DNA from: Thamnocephalis sphaerospora
Taxonomy: Eukaryota; Zoopagomycota; Zoopagomycetes; Zoopagales; Sigmoideomycetaceae
NCBI GenBank assembly: GCA_003614735.1
Contig: KZ992425.1
Coordinates: 40,391 to 104,390, forward strand
Direction of reading: 5' to 3'
Length of the DNA: 64,000 nucleotides
Part shown: positions 43,101 to 54,261 of the stretch, piece by piece
Numbering within the stretch: position 1 is the stretch's first letter
Layout of the letters: the number at the start of each line of letters is the position of its first letter
Made by a program: the position numbers and the translations under genes
Notes under the pieces: model-generated
Databases searched by the model: none
Told to the model about the DNA's origin: nothing
Seen by the model: the letters and a program-made list of their open reading frames with translations, nothing else

Positions 43101-45635
43101 GGCCCGCTTACCCAAGGTCGTACACGCATTCTCGTCACGCATCACGTCGACATGTGCATGGAACAAGCGGCGTTTGCCGTGCTGCTGCGCGAGGGTCGTG
43201 TTGCAGCACAGGGATCTGCAGCGGAAGTGCTACCAGCAGCACTCGACATTGCACCGCCGTCCGGCAGGCGCAACCCATCCATCTCTGTAGGTAAAATGCC
43301 CTCGAAAACGGTGGAACAAGAACTTGAGGAGATGAGCGGCGGTACAGCAGAAAAGTTGTACCTATCGGCCGACTCGCTAGCGCATGGAAGCATTCGAGAA
43401 ACGCACGACAGTATGTGTACAGAAGAAGAGCGAACAAATGGCAGCGTTCCGTTTAGCCGCTACCTGGAATACATGCGCGCCGGCGGCGGCTATGGACGGT
43501 GGTTTGTGGCTCTGGGCGCCTCCATAATGGCACCGGTATCTGATGCGCTGCAAATGTATATCCTGCGGCTTTGGAGCGACGTGGGCGGTCAGGACACCAA
43601 AAATTACGGATACCCGGCCGCATATCTTGCCGGCTGCTTTGCAACGTCGTTCTTTGTCTACTTTGCCTTCTACTACAACTTTGCCACCTCCATTCGATCC
43701 AGCCGTGCCCTGCACGATCAGCTTGTTGGCCGAGTAACCGGGGCCACGCTGCAGTTTTTCGACAAGACGCCAGCGGGTCAAATTATGAATCGCTTTAGCA
43801 AGGACGTGACGGCCGTTGATCAGGAGCTTCCCGTCAACACTGCTTTCTTCTTGTTTGATCTGGGACTTGTCACGTTTTGCCTGGTGTTTATCACCATTAT
43901 CGTACCGCGCTTCCTCATCATGGTGGTATTCATAGGTGAGTGCTACAAAAGTCGAGTGGCGTGCCAGTCAGGGTAACCATTCCTTGCGTGCGATGCGAAC
44001 AGCAACGACTGGTCTTTTACTGGCGAGGATGTTTCTGCGCACATCGCGCGAGTTGAAGCGACTCGAATCGGTGTCGAAATCCCCTTTTCTATCCCTGGTC
44101 ACGGAGATTCTTGGGTACGTCAATGCGCCCAAGCTGCCGCCGGCTGCACCGACACGCGCTGACTGCTGTTTCCAGCGGTGGCGTTACAATTCGTGCGTTT
44201 CACATGGAACACCGCTTTCTGGTAGAGAGCATTGCGCGCGTGGACGCGATGAATCGCCCCATATACATGCTCGCTATGGCCAACCAGTGGCTGGTATGCC
44301 GACTCCAGTGGATCGCATCTTTGTCCATTTTGATATGCTGTGTTTTAGCGCTTGATATGCGCGGCACAGCTCAATCTGGGACCATTGGCTTCATACTCAC
44401 GTACATACTGACATTCACCTGGGTTATTTCGGTGCGTAGATGGCAGTTTAGCAGGCGGCAGTATGCGATGTCACCGAGAAAGCGCGCTAATGCTGTTGCA
44501 AACACAGTGGACCATCCAAGACTATGGCAGAATGGAGATTGTAATGAATGGCATGGAGCGTATCTCTGCGTATCTGCAGATTGAACAGGAACCAGCGGCT
44601 GTGATAGAAGAGAATCGACCAGCCAAAGACGTAAGTGCTGCGAGTGCAAGTGCCACGGATGTAAATATGCTGACTCCCGATATCCAACAGTGGCCGCAGC
44701 ACGGCAAAATTAGGGTGAATAACTTGACCGTAAAGTATGCTGAAAATCAGAGTCCGGTGCTGTGCGATGTCAGCCTAAGCATAGAAGCCGGGGAGCGCAT
44801 TGGCATTGTCGGGAGAACAGGTGCTGGCAAGTCAACTTTGTCCATTGCATTTTTCCGCTTTGTAGAAGCTGCTAGCGGAAACATCACCATCGATGACGTT
44901 GATATCAGCAAAATTGGCCTGCGTGATCTGCGCTCGCGTCTTACCATTATTCCGCAGGATCCGACGCTTTTTAGCGGCACCATTCGCACCAATTTGGATC
45001 CATTTATGGAGCATAGTGACATTGATATTTGGAGCGTACTGCGTCGCTGCCAGTTGATTGGATCCGGCGATGAGGAGGAACGGCCGCCAGGCTTTGAGAA
45101 CCTGGATGCGCCAGTTACCGATGGTGGCACCAACTTTAGCCATGGCCAGCGCCAGCTTCTGGCAATGGCGCGTGCACTGTTACGCAACAGCAAGGTATGC
45201 GCATACTTTTAGTATTGCTCCGCAGCTTTAGCGCTAACGCACTGCGTCTGTACCGTATCAGGTGATCATTATGGACGAGGCAACTGCGTCTGTCGACTTT
45301 GATACAGACGCCAAAATACAAAAGACAATACGCAAGGAGTTTGGACAGGCCACCCTGGTCTGCGTTGCTCACCGATTGCGCACCATCATTGACTATGACC
45401 GTGTCGCTGTGATTGGTACGTCTACTGGTAATGGCGGCGATAACACGTTAAGCGCGTGTATGTGTGCCTATCACATCTATGCCTGTTTTCTAACCGTCAT
45501 CTAGATGCTGGTCGCGTGGTCGAGTTTGACACGCCTTTGGCGTTGATTAGCGACGAACATAGTGAATTTCACAGACTATGCGAGCGTTCTGGCGAGCTTG
45601 ACACGCTGCTTGGCATGGCGCAAGGGCAAGCATAG
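40182..45635 (+). CDS. ABC transporter, ABCC/MRP subfamily (Ybt1/Vmr1-like full transporter)
   Basis: A probable vacuolar exporter of conjugated metabolites or drugs. Eleven exons: 40182-40237, 40309-40735, 40809-41239, 41322-41955, 42050-42641, 42706-43935, 44003-44114, 44176-44431, 44508-45194, 45262-45415, 45505-45635 (4710 nt, 1569 aa). An N-terminal TMD0 of several helices, then TMD1, NBD1, TMD2, NBD2. NBD1: Walker A GPTGSGKTS (about residue 705), signature LSGGQKQR, Walker B HLLLDDCLSAVD. NBD2: Walker A GRTGAGKST (about 1348), signature FSHGQRQLLAMARALL, Walker B VIIMDEATASVD. NBD1 has Asp where the catalytic Glu is expected, so it is probably the degenerate site, as in MRP1. SREL and ESVSKSPFLSLVTEILG identify the ABCC TMD2 coupling region. 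Tandem with the DASS gene, 272 bp downstream of it. Confidence 0.94.
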
Positions 45636-45725
45636 TCTTGGCCGACTCAAAATCACAAGATAGTCTTTTGATGATGATTGAAAGCTGCAATGGACACGTT
45701 GGAAAACCGCTGCGTTGGTTTCGCT

Positions 45726-45749
45726 CACACACACACACACACACACACA
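45726..45749. repeat. (CA)12 microsatellite
   Basis: Twelve uninterrupted CA units in the spacer between the converging ABC transporter and gag-like genes. Confidence 0.95.
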
Positions 45750-45933
45750 TTATATGCTATTACACAGTAGTTGGTAAATACCGACTTTTACAAAACCTGA
45801 ATCACTGAGACGGACAACAAAGTTTGAAACCCAACGAGAGCGAGTCAATATAAAGTCGAATGCGGATGCGTATGCAAATCTATGATTACAGTGACGGAGA
45901 CGAAGAAAATGGCGGCATAGGAAAGATAGAGCA

Positions 45934-47568
45934 TTATGTCCGCCGGCAGGCACGCGCTATTGCCCCAAATAGCGCGGAGGCGGTACGTTTGGGCTGGCAG
46001 CAGATTATCTTTTTGTGCTTGCGTGGGTCACAGCTGGAGCAGATGGAGGCTAGACGCGTGGATATGGTTTGCTTGTGCGATGTAGCCGGCTGCGACGGTG
46101 GAAGCGCGGCCTTGTCCTGACGCTGACGCGACCGAAAGCGAAGCATTTGCAGCGATGGAATCGAACGTTGGTTCTGACTGGCAAGCTGAGGCGACGTAGG
46201 TGGCGCCATACGCTGGCGCAGCGCCACCGGCGGCAGAAACGGAGTGTAGCGTGGTAGAGCGGTTTCTCGCTGAGGAGCGTGCATTGCAAGACTCTCCAAA
46301 TCCACGTAAGATTTGTCGCTATCTTGAGTATGAGTGCTGGCCGTTGAAAAGCTGCGTTCACGCGCACCAGATGTACGCAAGCGAAGACGATCAAACTGCT
46401 TGCTGAGATCGTCAAACTCGCGCGTGAGTGCGGCTAGACGGCTTACACGCCGTGACGCACAGATTGCTTGTCTTTTCCTGTGTCGCAGCAATGACGGGCT
46501 TTTGAACAGTCTCTGCAATGATAGCGGCCGCTGCGGCATTGGAGGTGATGGTGGCGGCGGTGGCGGCGGGATCTGAGGTGGTGGGTGCTGCGGCGGCGGC
46601 AACAGCAGAGGATCGGGCATGTGCGGCGACGGAAGAGCTGACGACTGGAGCTGCGTCGACGCCTGTACAGAAAAGAGCGCGGACGGCGATACTAGATGCC
46701 GTATTTGCTGGTATGGCTCTGCCATGGGTGAAAAAAGCCGCTGTGGCTCTGCAACTGGCGCTATAATGGGGGTTGAAGAGATAAAGGTGGCCGGCAGTGG
46801 CGAGGCACTGCTAGAGGCTGTAGACAGCTCGGAAACGGACGACGCGCTGTAGATGGACGAAGGCGACGAGCAAAGTGTGCCAATAGGCGCACTGGTAGCA
46901 AGCATAAGCGGCATCGGGCGCTTTGCCTTTTTGTGTGTGTATGCTGACGGCTCCAGGACTTCCCCTCTAGCCGCAGGCCCATCGTCCATGCTGATGTCTG
47001 CATCGTCGTTCGCTGTGGCGGGTTCGCAGCGTGCAAGACGAAACACATCCTCGGAGATTAAGGCGCAGAATACAGCTTTGCCTAGCGTCGAGTTGACATC
47101 GTCCACGACAGCGCGTGCCTTTCGGTAGATTGCCACAAGATAGCGATTGAGCGTTTCGGGACGCGATGTTTCGGCCAGTCGGTGTAGAAGCGCGTGGTGG
47201 AATCGAGTGGCGTGTGCGTGTGCGTTTTCATCAGGACGTCGACAGAATGCATGCCATTCCTCAAGCAGCAGCTCGTATCGGTTGGGCGGACCGACGGCAC
47301 GCGATAGCTCGCGGCTGAACATGCGCCAATCGGCGCTGACAGTGTCCATACGACTGCTGAGCCATGCTCGCCAGGTCTCGGACAAATAGAGGGAGGCCAG
47401 GAGGGGCCAGTCGGCAGACTCCCAGTTGTTCCGGCGGGCACAGTCCTCGAATGTTTTCAGCCACGCATCTATATCGTCGCCGTAAGCACCGGTGAACACT
47501 GGCGGCTTGTGTGTGATGCGCAGGCACAGCGGTGTGGCCGCAGACGATTTGCGATAAAAGGATAGCAT
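45934..47568 (-). CDS. Solitary retrotransposon gag-like (capsid) protein, probably domesticated
   Basis: An intact single-exon ORF of 544 aa from MLSFYRK at 47568; the frame is open further upstream, but that part looks like leader. Residues about 20-190 have the pattern of the Ty3-type retrotransposon Gag capsid: PPVFTGAYGDDIDAWLKTFE, then CARRNNWESADWPLLASLYL, WRAWLSS, DWRMFSRELSRAVG, LEEWHAFCRRPDENAHAHAT and FHHALLHRL. The remainder is Ser/Pro-rich with a polyproline run (IPPPPPPPSPPMPQ) and a short coiled segment (RLAALTREFDDLSKQFDRLR). There is no CCHC zinc knuckle, protease, reverse transcriptase or integrase; the converging ABC transporter stops only 298 bp beyond its stop codon, so no pol can follow. 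No terminal repeats were seen. It could be a host-adopted capsid gene or the intact remnant of a degraded element. Confidence 0.7.
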   Translation of the reverse strand: MLSFYRKSSAATPLCLRITHKPPVFTGAYGDDIDAWLKTFEDCARRNNWESADWPLLASLYLSETWRAWLSSRMDTVSADWRMFSRELSRAVGPPNRYELLLEEWHAFCRRPDENAHAHATRFHHALLHRLAETSRPETLNRYLVAIYRKARAVVDDVNSTLGKAVFCALISEDVFRLARCEPATANDDADISMDDGPAARGEVLEPSAYTHKKAKRPMPLMLATSAPIGTLCSSPSSIYSASSVSELSTASSSASPLPATFISSTPIIAPVAEPQRLFSPMAEPYQQIRHLVSPSALFSVQASTQLQSSALPSPHMPDPLLLPPPQHPPPQIPPPPPPPSPPMPQRPLSLQRLFKSPSLLRHRKRQAICASRRVSRLAALTREFDDLSKQFDRLRLRTSGARERSFSTASTHTQDSDKSYVDLESLAMHAPQRETALPRYTPFLPPVALRQRMAPPTSPQLASQNQRSIPSLQMLRFRSRQRQDKAALPPSQPATSHKQTISTRLASICSSCDPRKHKKIICCQPKRTASALFGAIARACRRT

Positions 47569-48712
47569 TATGTGCGGTGATGGGGGTGCCGAGCAGCACC
47601 GGGTTAGAAATATCGATGGGCAGAATAGCAAAAGACCTTGCAAGTGCTGGTGCGTGAGTGGGATACTAGAATAGCATGGGGCGCTTAGACAAACGAATAT
47701 GAATAGCCCGGCAAAACGCGTCGAGCGATGGTGGGCGGGGGATAGACAAACACATGAAGCGTCTAGCAGCGTGCGTACAAGCTGGCCTTTTGTCTTATCG
47801 GCGCAGACAAGGGCTTCTTTCCACGGAGGAAGCAAAGGCTGCACAAGCGTCCTTGTATTTGCAGCGCAATAAGCCGTCGCTGATTCCCGACATGACGCCA
47901 TGGGGACGGACAGACGGCTGGGTTCGCCGATCCGTGTGTGCTGTCTACACGTCGTACCGTCGCTCTATGCACTTGGCCGCGCGGGCGTGCGAGTGGGAGA
48001 GCAAGCAGGCACATCGGTATGCATATGCAGTGGCCACCAGGAACATGACCGTGTACCGTGGACGCAATAGACCGTACGTGCTTCGCACGCCTCTCCAGTG
48101 CTACTTGACGCGTCCGTTACTCGTGGCGATATTACATGCAAGCAGTCGAACGAATGGCGGGACGTGTGTATGCACGCACAAGCGCATGCACCAGCCCAAG
48201 TGAAAACGTTACCCACGCATGTGCATGGCGGCGTATCCAGCAGGTGGCAGGGGGGAGGGGAGGGGTGCGACTTGGATGGTTGCCGCGAGCGCTGGCTTGA
48301 GCGTGGTGAGTATTTCCGAGACGAGCAGGCAAGAGGACATGGCGGTTATGCTTGCGCGCTGCATTCTATCTGCCAGATTCGGCAGTATGCATGCTGACTA
48401 GCAAAGCTAGGTTCAGTTCCCATCGGCGTATGGCTGGCCCGCGCGTGCTCAAGGCTACTGGCTAGTGTCGTGTCAGCTGGGCTGCCACCAGGCTGGCTAG
48501 CCAAGCGTCTGCTAAAGGTTTGGATGTGGTGTGACAGCCCATTCAGTTCATGTCTAGCGCTGGACGCCGGTCAAATGCGAGAAAGAAGAAAAATACTGTG
48601 CAAGCAGCCACACACACACACACGCCTTTCTCGATTACCCACTCTTTGCCACACTGGCGTTTGCAGATCGTGTCTGACCGGGGTGTACGCCATCGCCCGT
48701 GCAGCACTGCCC
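47569..48712. other. Divergent spacer between gag-like and NOL8-like genes
   Basis: 1.1 kb. It contains a short (CA)n run near 48609 and several open frames with no conserved content. No LTR-like direct repeat matching the other side of the gag-like gene was seen. Confidence 0.4.
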
Positions 48713-51671
48713 ATGGCCGACAGACAAACGGCTGCGCCGGCCCCAAGGGCTAAAACTACTGGTGCGTGCTCGTGCAGCGGAAGGGCTTGCTGCGATGAAT
48801 GTCGCCTTGCGTGCGCACCATGGTGCTGATTCAGCACAGGTAAAGGCTGGTGCAGGCGCTCCTATGCAGCCGCAGACTGGCGCGCACGGGATAGCTTGTC
48901 CGACGCACAAGGCTGCAGCCTGCATTCGAGCACAGTTTACTAACACGGCGAACAAACATTGGCGCACGCCCCCCCCGTAGAGGCGGTCGATAATGGCGCA
49001 CAGGCACTGCGTCAGCGCGTCTATCTGGGCGGTTTGGCAAGCAGCGTGCAGCCTGCCGATGTCCAACAGCGCCTACAGTCATTTGGCGCTGTGTCGGACG
49101 TTGTTATTGCGCGCGACCATACCGGAGGTAAGCCTGCAAGCATACAGGCCTAATTCAGTCAGTCAGATGCGCTGATGCAGTAGCTTCATAGAGCATTGCC
49201 GTGGATTTGCCTACGTGACGTTGGACACCACCGAGCATAACTGGAAGCGATGTAAGTATGACGTATTCTATTAGGCGTGCAGTCATGGTCAGCAAGGCTG
49301 ATACGTGTCATCGACATACAGGCGTGACAATGTTGAATGGCACAAAGTGGAAGGGCAGCAAGCTGCGCATAGAAAAGGCAAAGCCAGATTTTGCTGAAAA
49401 GTAAGCGTCACAGCGGATGTTGCGCAGACGCAGCGAATCTGTTTGGACATCTAACCATGCTGAGCATGCGCTTAGACTGGATGTTGAACAAAAGACGGTA
49501 ATAGCAAGTGCAGCTGCAGCTGAACGCAAGCTGCGCAAGAAACGGCGGCGTGATGCTAGTGTCCGCTTTGCGTCTGACATGACGCCCGTGTCGGACAAGA
49601 ACATGGATGGTCGGCGCGGCTGGAAGCGCAGTCGCTATGGCCGTGCAGTGCTGGTGATGCATCTGCGCAAGCCAGATGGGTCTGCTATGGTGTACGATCC
49701 AAGCATGTACAAGAACAATCTGGAAAAGTTGTTTGGCTCGGAGCGGCCTTTGCCCGTGGAGCGCCTAACTTGGCGCTATGGTGATACCCACGGTGATGGA
49801 AGCAGCAGCGATGATGGAGGTGACAGCGATGGTGAAGCATCGGACCAGGACGTAACAGATATGGCGGTAGATGAGCAGCTTGGAGATGCACATACGTCCG
49901 CGGTAAACGATGATTCGGATGACGTAGCGTTGGATGCAAATGCGGAGACTGCAACCTTGTCGACCGATGATGGGACTGACAGCGGCAGTGACAGTGACAG
50001 TGCTGTCATGTCTGAAGACGAATCGGATTCATCGAGTCAAGTTGAGCGTGCTAGCCGCGAGGATCACAGTAGCGGCAGCTCAAATGAAGGTGGCGCTCCA
50101 AGTGACAGTGGCGATGACAGCGATGATGACGCCACGCAGAAGGCGCGACTGTTAATCAAGGATCAGTCTCGTGTAAGTTATTCGTGGAATGATCATTCAA
50201 GCCAAATACTTATGCAGCGACATAGGCCAAGACGAATCAACAGCGCCAGGAGACAGTGGCGCAGCGTGCCGCAGAACGAGAAAAGGCAAAGGCAACCATC
50301 CGTGATGCGCTGGCCGATGTGCACGATCGAAAGCGTAATCATGACGGCCATGTTATTTTCTCGCTAAGCGATGAGGAGCAGGAGAATGGCGATGCAGCGC
50401 CAGAAGAAGACAGCAGCGAGGATGAAGGTGGGTAATAGGTATATAGGCGTAGAAAGCACAACATTTTGGCTGACGATAGCGTTCTTAGCGCTACCGCCAG
50501 TCCAGAGTCGTGCTGCGCGCCATAAGGACGAGCGCTTCCGGGTGAACGACGAGTTTTACCGTGATACGCCACTGCCTGCCGATGATGATGCTACTGGTCA
50601 GGTGTCAGAGAACACTGATGCAGCTCCCGCAGCAACGGAAAAGGACGAGCTGGACACAAGTGGAGAAAAGGCACGCTCGATGGATATTCTACGCAGCATG
50701 TTTGGCGGCAGCAGCGCCACTACCGGTGAACAGGAAAGGCCTGCAGGAGCTGGACCTATACCTGCACAGTAAGCGGTCCATGTCGTTGTTTGCGTTTGTA
50801 CGGCAAGACATGCTGACGCTTGTTGGGCATGCAGGCCAAGCACCACGGACAGTCGATTCATGTGGCGTGACATGGAGCAGTTTGATCCCGATGACCCGAC
50901 TTCGTTTGGCCTCTTGGTAAATCCGGACATCCCAGTTCTGGCGCCGGGAGCTATACCGGCTTTCAGAGATGAATCGGACGATGGCGACGATGCTGGCAGT
51001 AGTCGACCGCTGGTCGGCGGAAAACAGCATGCGGCCGGTATGGCTGCGCTACCCCAAGTGGATGATAGCAAGCACTTTGCAGTACGTGGCGATCTCAAGT
51101 CCATGTTCAAAACGGGCGGCAAGACAAACGGTGCGTTGGCCACTGCGTCCAAGCGGCATGCAACGCGGCGTGTGCTTACTCTTTGTCGTGCAGATGCTCC
51201 GGCCAGCGCTACGTTCACCTTGTTTGGCGGTAGCGGCTCTGGTGATGAGGAGGATGCTGGCAGTGTGCTTACGCTTGGCGGCGTCGCGTTTGGCTCGCTG
51301 GGTCGCCCGCAAGCACGCGATGAGGCAGCCAGCATCATCGACGCAGCGCCTGCCCAGTCCAAGGCAGACGTTTTCCTAGCTCCTGATACATTATTTTTTG
51401 CTCACTTTGGCCGCGACGATCTGCTGAAGCGAACGTCATATCGTGATGAACGTGTATTTCTACGTCCTGGCACCACGTAAGTCTCGGCGAGCACTCGTCA
51501 GACCACTTGGCATCGACTGACGTATTATTTGTGCTGGCACATAGGGAGAAGGCAACAAAGGTTTGGGAATCGACAAGACAAGAACTGACCCGCGACTTTA
51601 AGCAGCGACACAAGCAGGCGCTACGTCTGCGCAAGCGTCAGAATCGTGACACGCGACGCGTAGACGCATAA
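48713..51671 (+). CDS. Nucleolar RRM protein, NOL8-like
   Basis: NOL8-type proteins are nucleolar RNA-binding factors in ribosome biogenesis. Ten exons: 48713-48761, 48981-49127, 49192-49251, 49322-49400, 49476-50172, 50232-50427, 50501-50768, 50835-51130, 51194-51476, 51545-51671 (2202 nt, 733 aa, all in phase). Exons 2-4 encode an N-terminal RRM: RVYLGGLASSV (RNP2), HCRGFAYVTLD (RNP1) and WKGSKLRIEKAKPDF. A long Ser/Asp/Glu-rich acidic region spans about residues 220-330. The C-terminal part has RFMWRDMEQFDPDDP, GLLVNPDIPVL and a final LFFAHFGRDDLLKRTSY...WESTRQELTRDFKQRHKQAL with a basic tail, as in NOL8. The first exon (MADRQTAAPAPRAKTT) supplies the only suitable ATG; exon 2 alone has none in frame. 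Confidence 0.85.
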
Positions 51672-51765
51672 ACACCACAGCGTGCCAGTTATCGTCTCTG
51701 AATTGTATCCTGCATCCTCCTGTGGTCAATCAGACAGTTGAAAAAGGTTTATGCTCTTACGCGTG

Positions 51766-53958
51766 CTAGAATGCCGTAGTCTCGTGTGCCCACAGCTTGA
51801 ACGTGCGATCGTAGCCAGAGGATGCGATAAAGCGCGCATCTACGGTGCCATACCGTGATATTGTCAGAAGCATTCAACTTGCCCACTGGCGCCCACTCTT
51901 CCGCCTACCTTCGCTAATATCCACGCTCATCACCTTGCCTTCGTGGCCGGTTAGCGTCTTTTTTAGCCGCCAGTCGTCGGCCGACCAAAGTTTAACCGTG
52001 CCGTCGTAAGAAGAGCTGGCTAGGAAAAGGCCACTGCGACTAGCCTGGCCATCTCGATAAGCCACGGCATCGGCCGGATTGTGGTAAAACTTGACGTCCG
52101 ACACCAGCGAAGTGTGTGCTGCCACCGTATAAACCGACTGGAGTTTGCGCACATCAAAGACACGCAATGTATTGTCGCCACTGCCCGTTACCAGCTGGTG
52201 TCTGCGAGCAAGCCGCACCGTCGCATGCACGGTTAGCGTTGCAGCGATGGCTTGCAGCACCGTTTCCGTCCATGCACTTGCCCATTTGGCGACCACGCCA
52301 CACCAAGCACTTCCTTGACATGACCGTCCAGCACCATGACGGAGCGGCCGGTACGTAAATCCCAGACGCGTCCCACCGCATCAAGACCTCTGCATTGTCG
52401 ATAAGACATACGCTAGCATGAGCGAGCATCTATGAGTCGCTGGTTTTGTCAGTGCACCTACCCGGTGGCGACCAATGCACCATCGTCTTGGAATGCGATT
52501 GCGTACACCTCGTGCGAGTGTCCTTCCTGTAGAAGAAGCTCTGTGCCCACCTCTACATCCCACAGCCGCCAGGTAGCATCGAAGCTGGCCGAGCCAAGGA
52601 AGCGACCAGATGGGTGAAACCCAACACGACATACGCGATGCGCGTGCCCACGCAGCGTGCGCAACGGCGTGTCTTGGCAAAGCGACCACAAATTGATAGT
52701 GCCGTCGGCACTGCCAGACGCCAAATTGACCGCAGTCGCCTCCATCGTCCGTGTAGATGCAGGGTGAAAAGCCACCGAGACAGCGCGGTCGTTATGGCCG
52801 CGATAGGTCTGCTTGGGCGTGCAGGTGGGCACTTGCCACAGTTTGCACAGACCCGACCAGGCGGCCGTGGCCAGCAGCGTGCCATCTGGCGACAGCGCAC
52901 ATTGCGCCACCGGTCGGTCATCGCCAACCTGAGAGCTGTAGTTGACATAGCCCTGGTATCGCTGTAAGCACCCAAGGTGACGCATAAGCCGGGTCAGTGG
53001 GTACAGACATACCTCGAGATGGCTGAACAAATCGTGGCGCGCTGTCTTGAGCTGCCGCAGTGGCACCTCATGAGCCACCTTTTGCCGCGCAATGCGATCG
53101 CGTGCCCTATAAAATGCATTTCGCTCTAGTCGAATTGCTTTGAGATACTGCATCAACAAGAACATACCGCGGTAAGGAATAGTTGGCAATCCATTGCCGC
53201 GCCTCCAGCAGCGCCTGTGTGCCCTCGGTATAGAACTCTTCCGTCTGAGGTGCCCAACCGCTTCCTGTTAGCCGTCATTGCCTCTGTAGACTGAACAAGC
53301 ACGCGATACCGGCTTTCGCACTTGCCTGCTCTTCCTCTTCCGCCGCCATCTCCTCCATCACTTGGTCAATGTCTTCCCGCAGCGACAATAGATAGCGAAG
53401 GCGGTCGCGGCGCTCTGCGGGCTGCACGACCGCAAAAACAGCCGGTTAATATTCGCCGACTTTTACATGCCGGCGTTCCGCTAAAAAACCTACGCCCTCG
53501 CCAAACAGGCAGATCGGTTCGCCGATTTCGCGCAGTCGCGCTTTGACGCGTCCATCGTCCGTAGGCACCGCAAGTGTGCGCGCTCTCCGCTGGCGCTCAA
53601 ACTCGTTCATCAAGTGCTCCTGTTCGGCGCGCGCGCGCAGCGACGACTCGGGCAGCTCATGATACTCCTCTTCCGCTATGGTACACCGCTGTCAGCGGTT
53701 AAGCGACTCCAAAGTCATGCTAGCCGCAGTCACACCACTTACGCAGTTCGTCTAGGCCAATACCGCCATCCTCGACAGACTCATTCTGGCCACGAGCGAG
53801 ACGTTGTCATTAGCCACTTTTCGATCGTGTCGTCTGTTTTCTCTTTCTCATTGATCGCGGATCATCGCGCTGGCCGTCCAGCAGGTACCCACCGCTGCAC
53901 CAGACAGGCGCTGGCGCTTGGCCTCGCGTTCGATCCGCTCGTCTGCCATGGCCGACAT
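51766..53958 (-). CDS. PRP4: U4/U6 snRNP WD40 protein Prp4
   Basis: Spliceosomal tri-snRNP component binding U4/U6 with Prp3. Ten exons: 53958-53893, 53785-53743, 53675-53494, 53421-53326, 53244-53168, 53106-53013, 52961-52462, 52389-52282, 52201-51909, 51839-51766 (1533 nt, 510 aa). N-terminal Prp4/SFM segment: [20 protein letters not shown] then [37 protein letters not shown], and ARDRIARQK. Seven WD repeats follow: [95 protein letters not shown] and the final [18 protein letters not shown]. Two introns have GC donors: CAG|GCAAGT at 53326/53325 and TGG|GCAAGT at 52282/52281; nearby GT donors do not keep the phase. Confidence 0.94.
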
Positions 53959-54261
53959 GGCGTGTAAGCTGAGCAATGCGTGGCGTGTGAGAGAGGCAAT
54001 TCCTTAATACACCTGGGCGAATTGTTATCAGCGGGCATTAATTCGCTATTATTAGCAACTACGGCGCCTGCGCATGTCATGCGCGGATTGGCTCTAATTG
54101 CTGGATAGCCTGGTGCCCATGACGCGTATTTGGCCCAAGCCGCCACCCGACTCTCCTTGTTCTTCGCTGCATCTCGGTACACCTATACAAGCGCACGCAC
54201 CCTACCGCCAGGTCCTTGACAGGCCTATCCACCTCAGCACTAGTGCGCTCGTCTTCTCACC
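53959..54261. promoter_or_regulatory. Divergent promoter of PRP4 and PMT4
   Basis: A 303-bp interval between two start codons on opposite strands, AT-richer in its centre (about 54021-54065). No specific site was recognised. Confidence 0.45.

Noticed and set aside
45636-45933. Searched for protease, RT or an LTR following the gag-like gene
   Set aside because: Only a CA repeat and untranslated sequence before the converging ABC transporter stop.
48380-48440. GGTTCAGTTCCC, resembling a tRNA B-box
   Set aside because: It does not fit GGTTCRANNCC, and no A-box or cloverleaf could be drawn around it.
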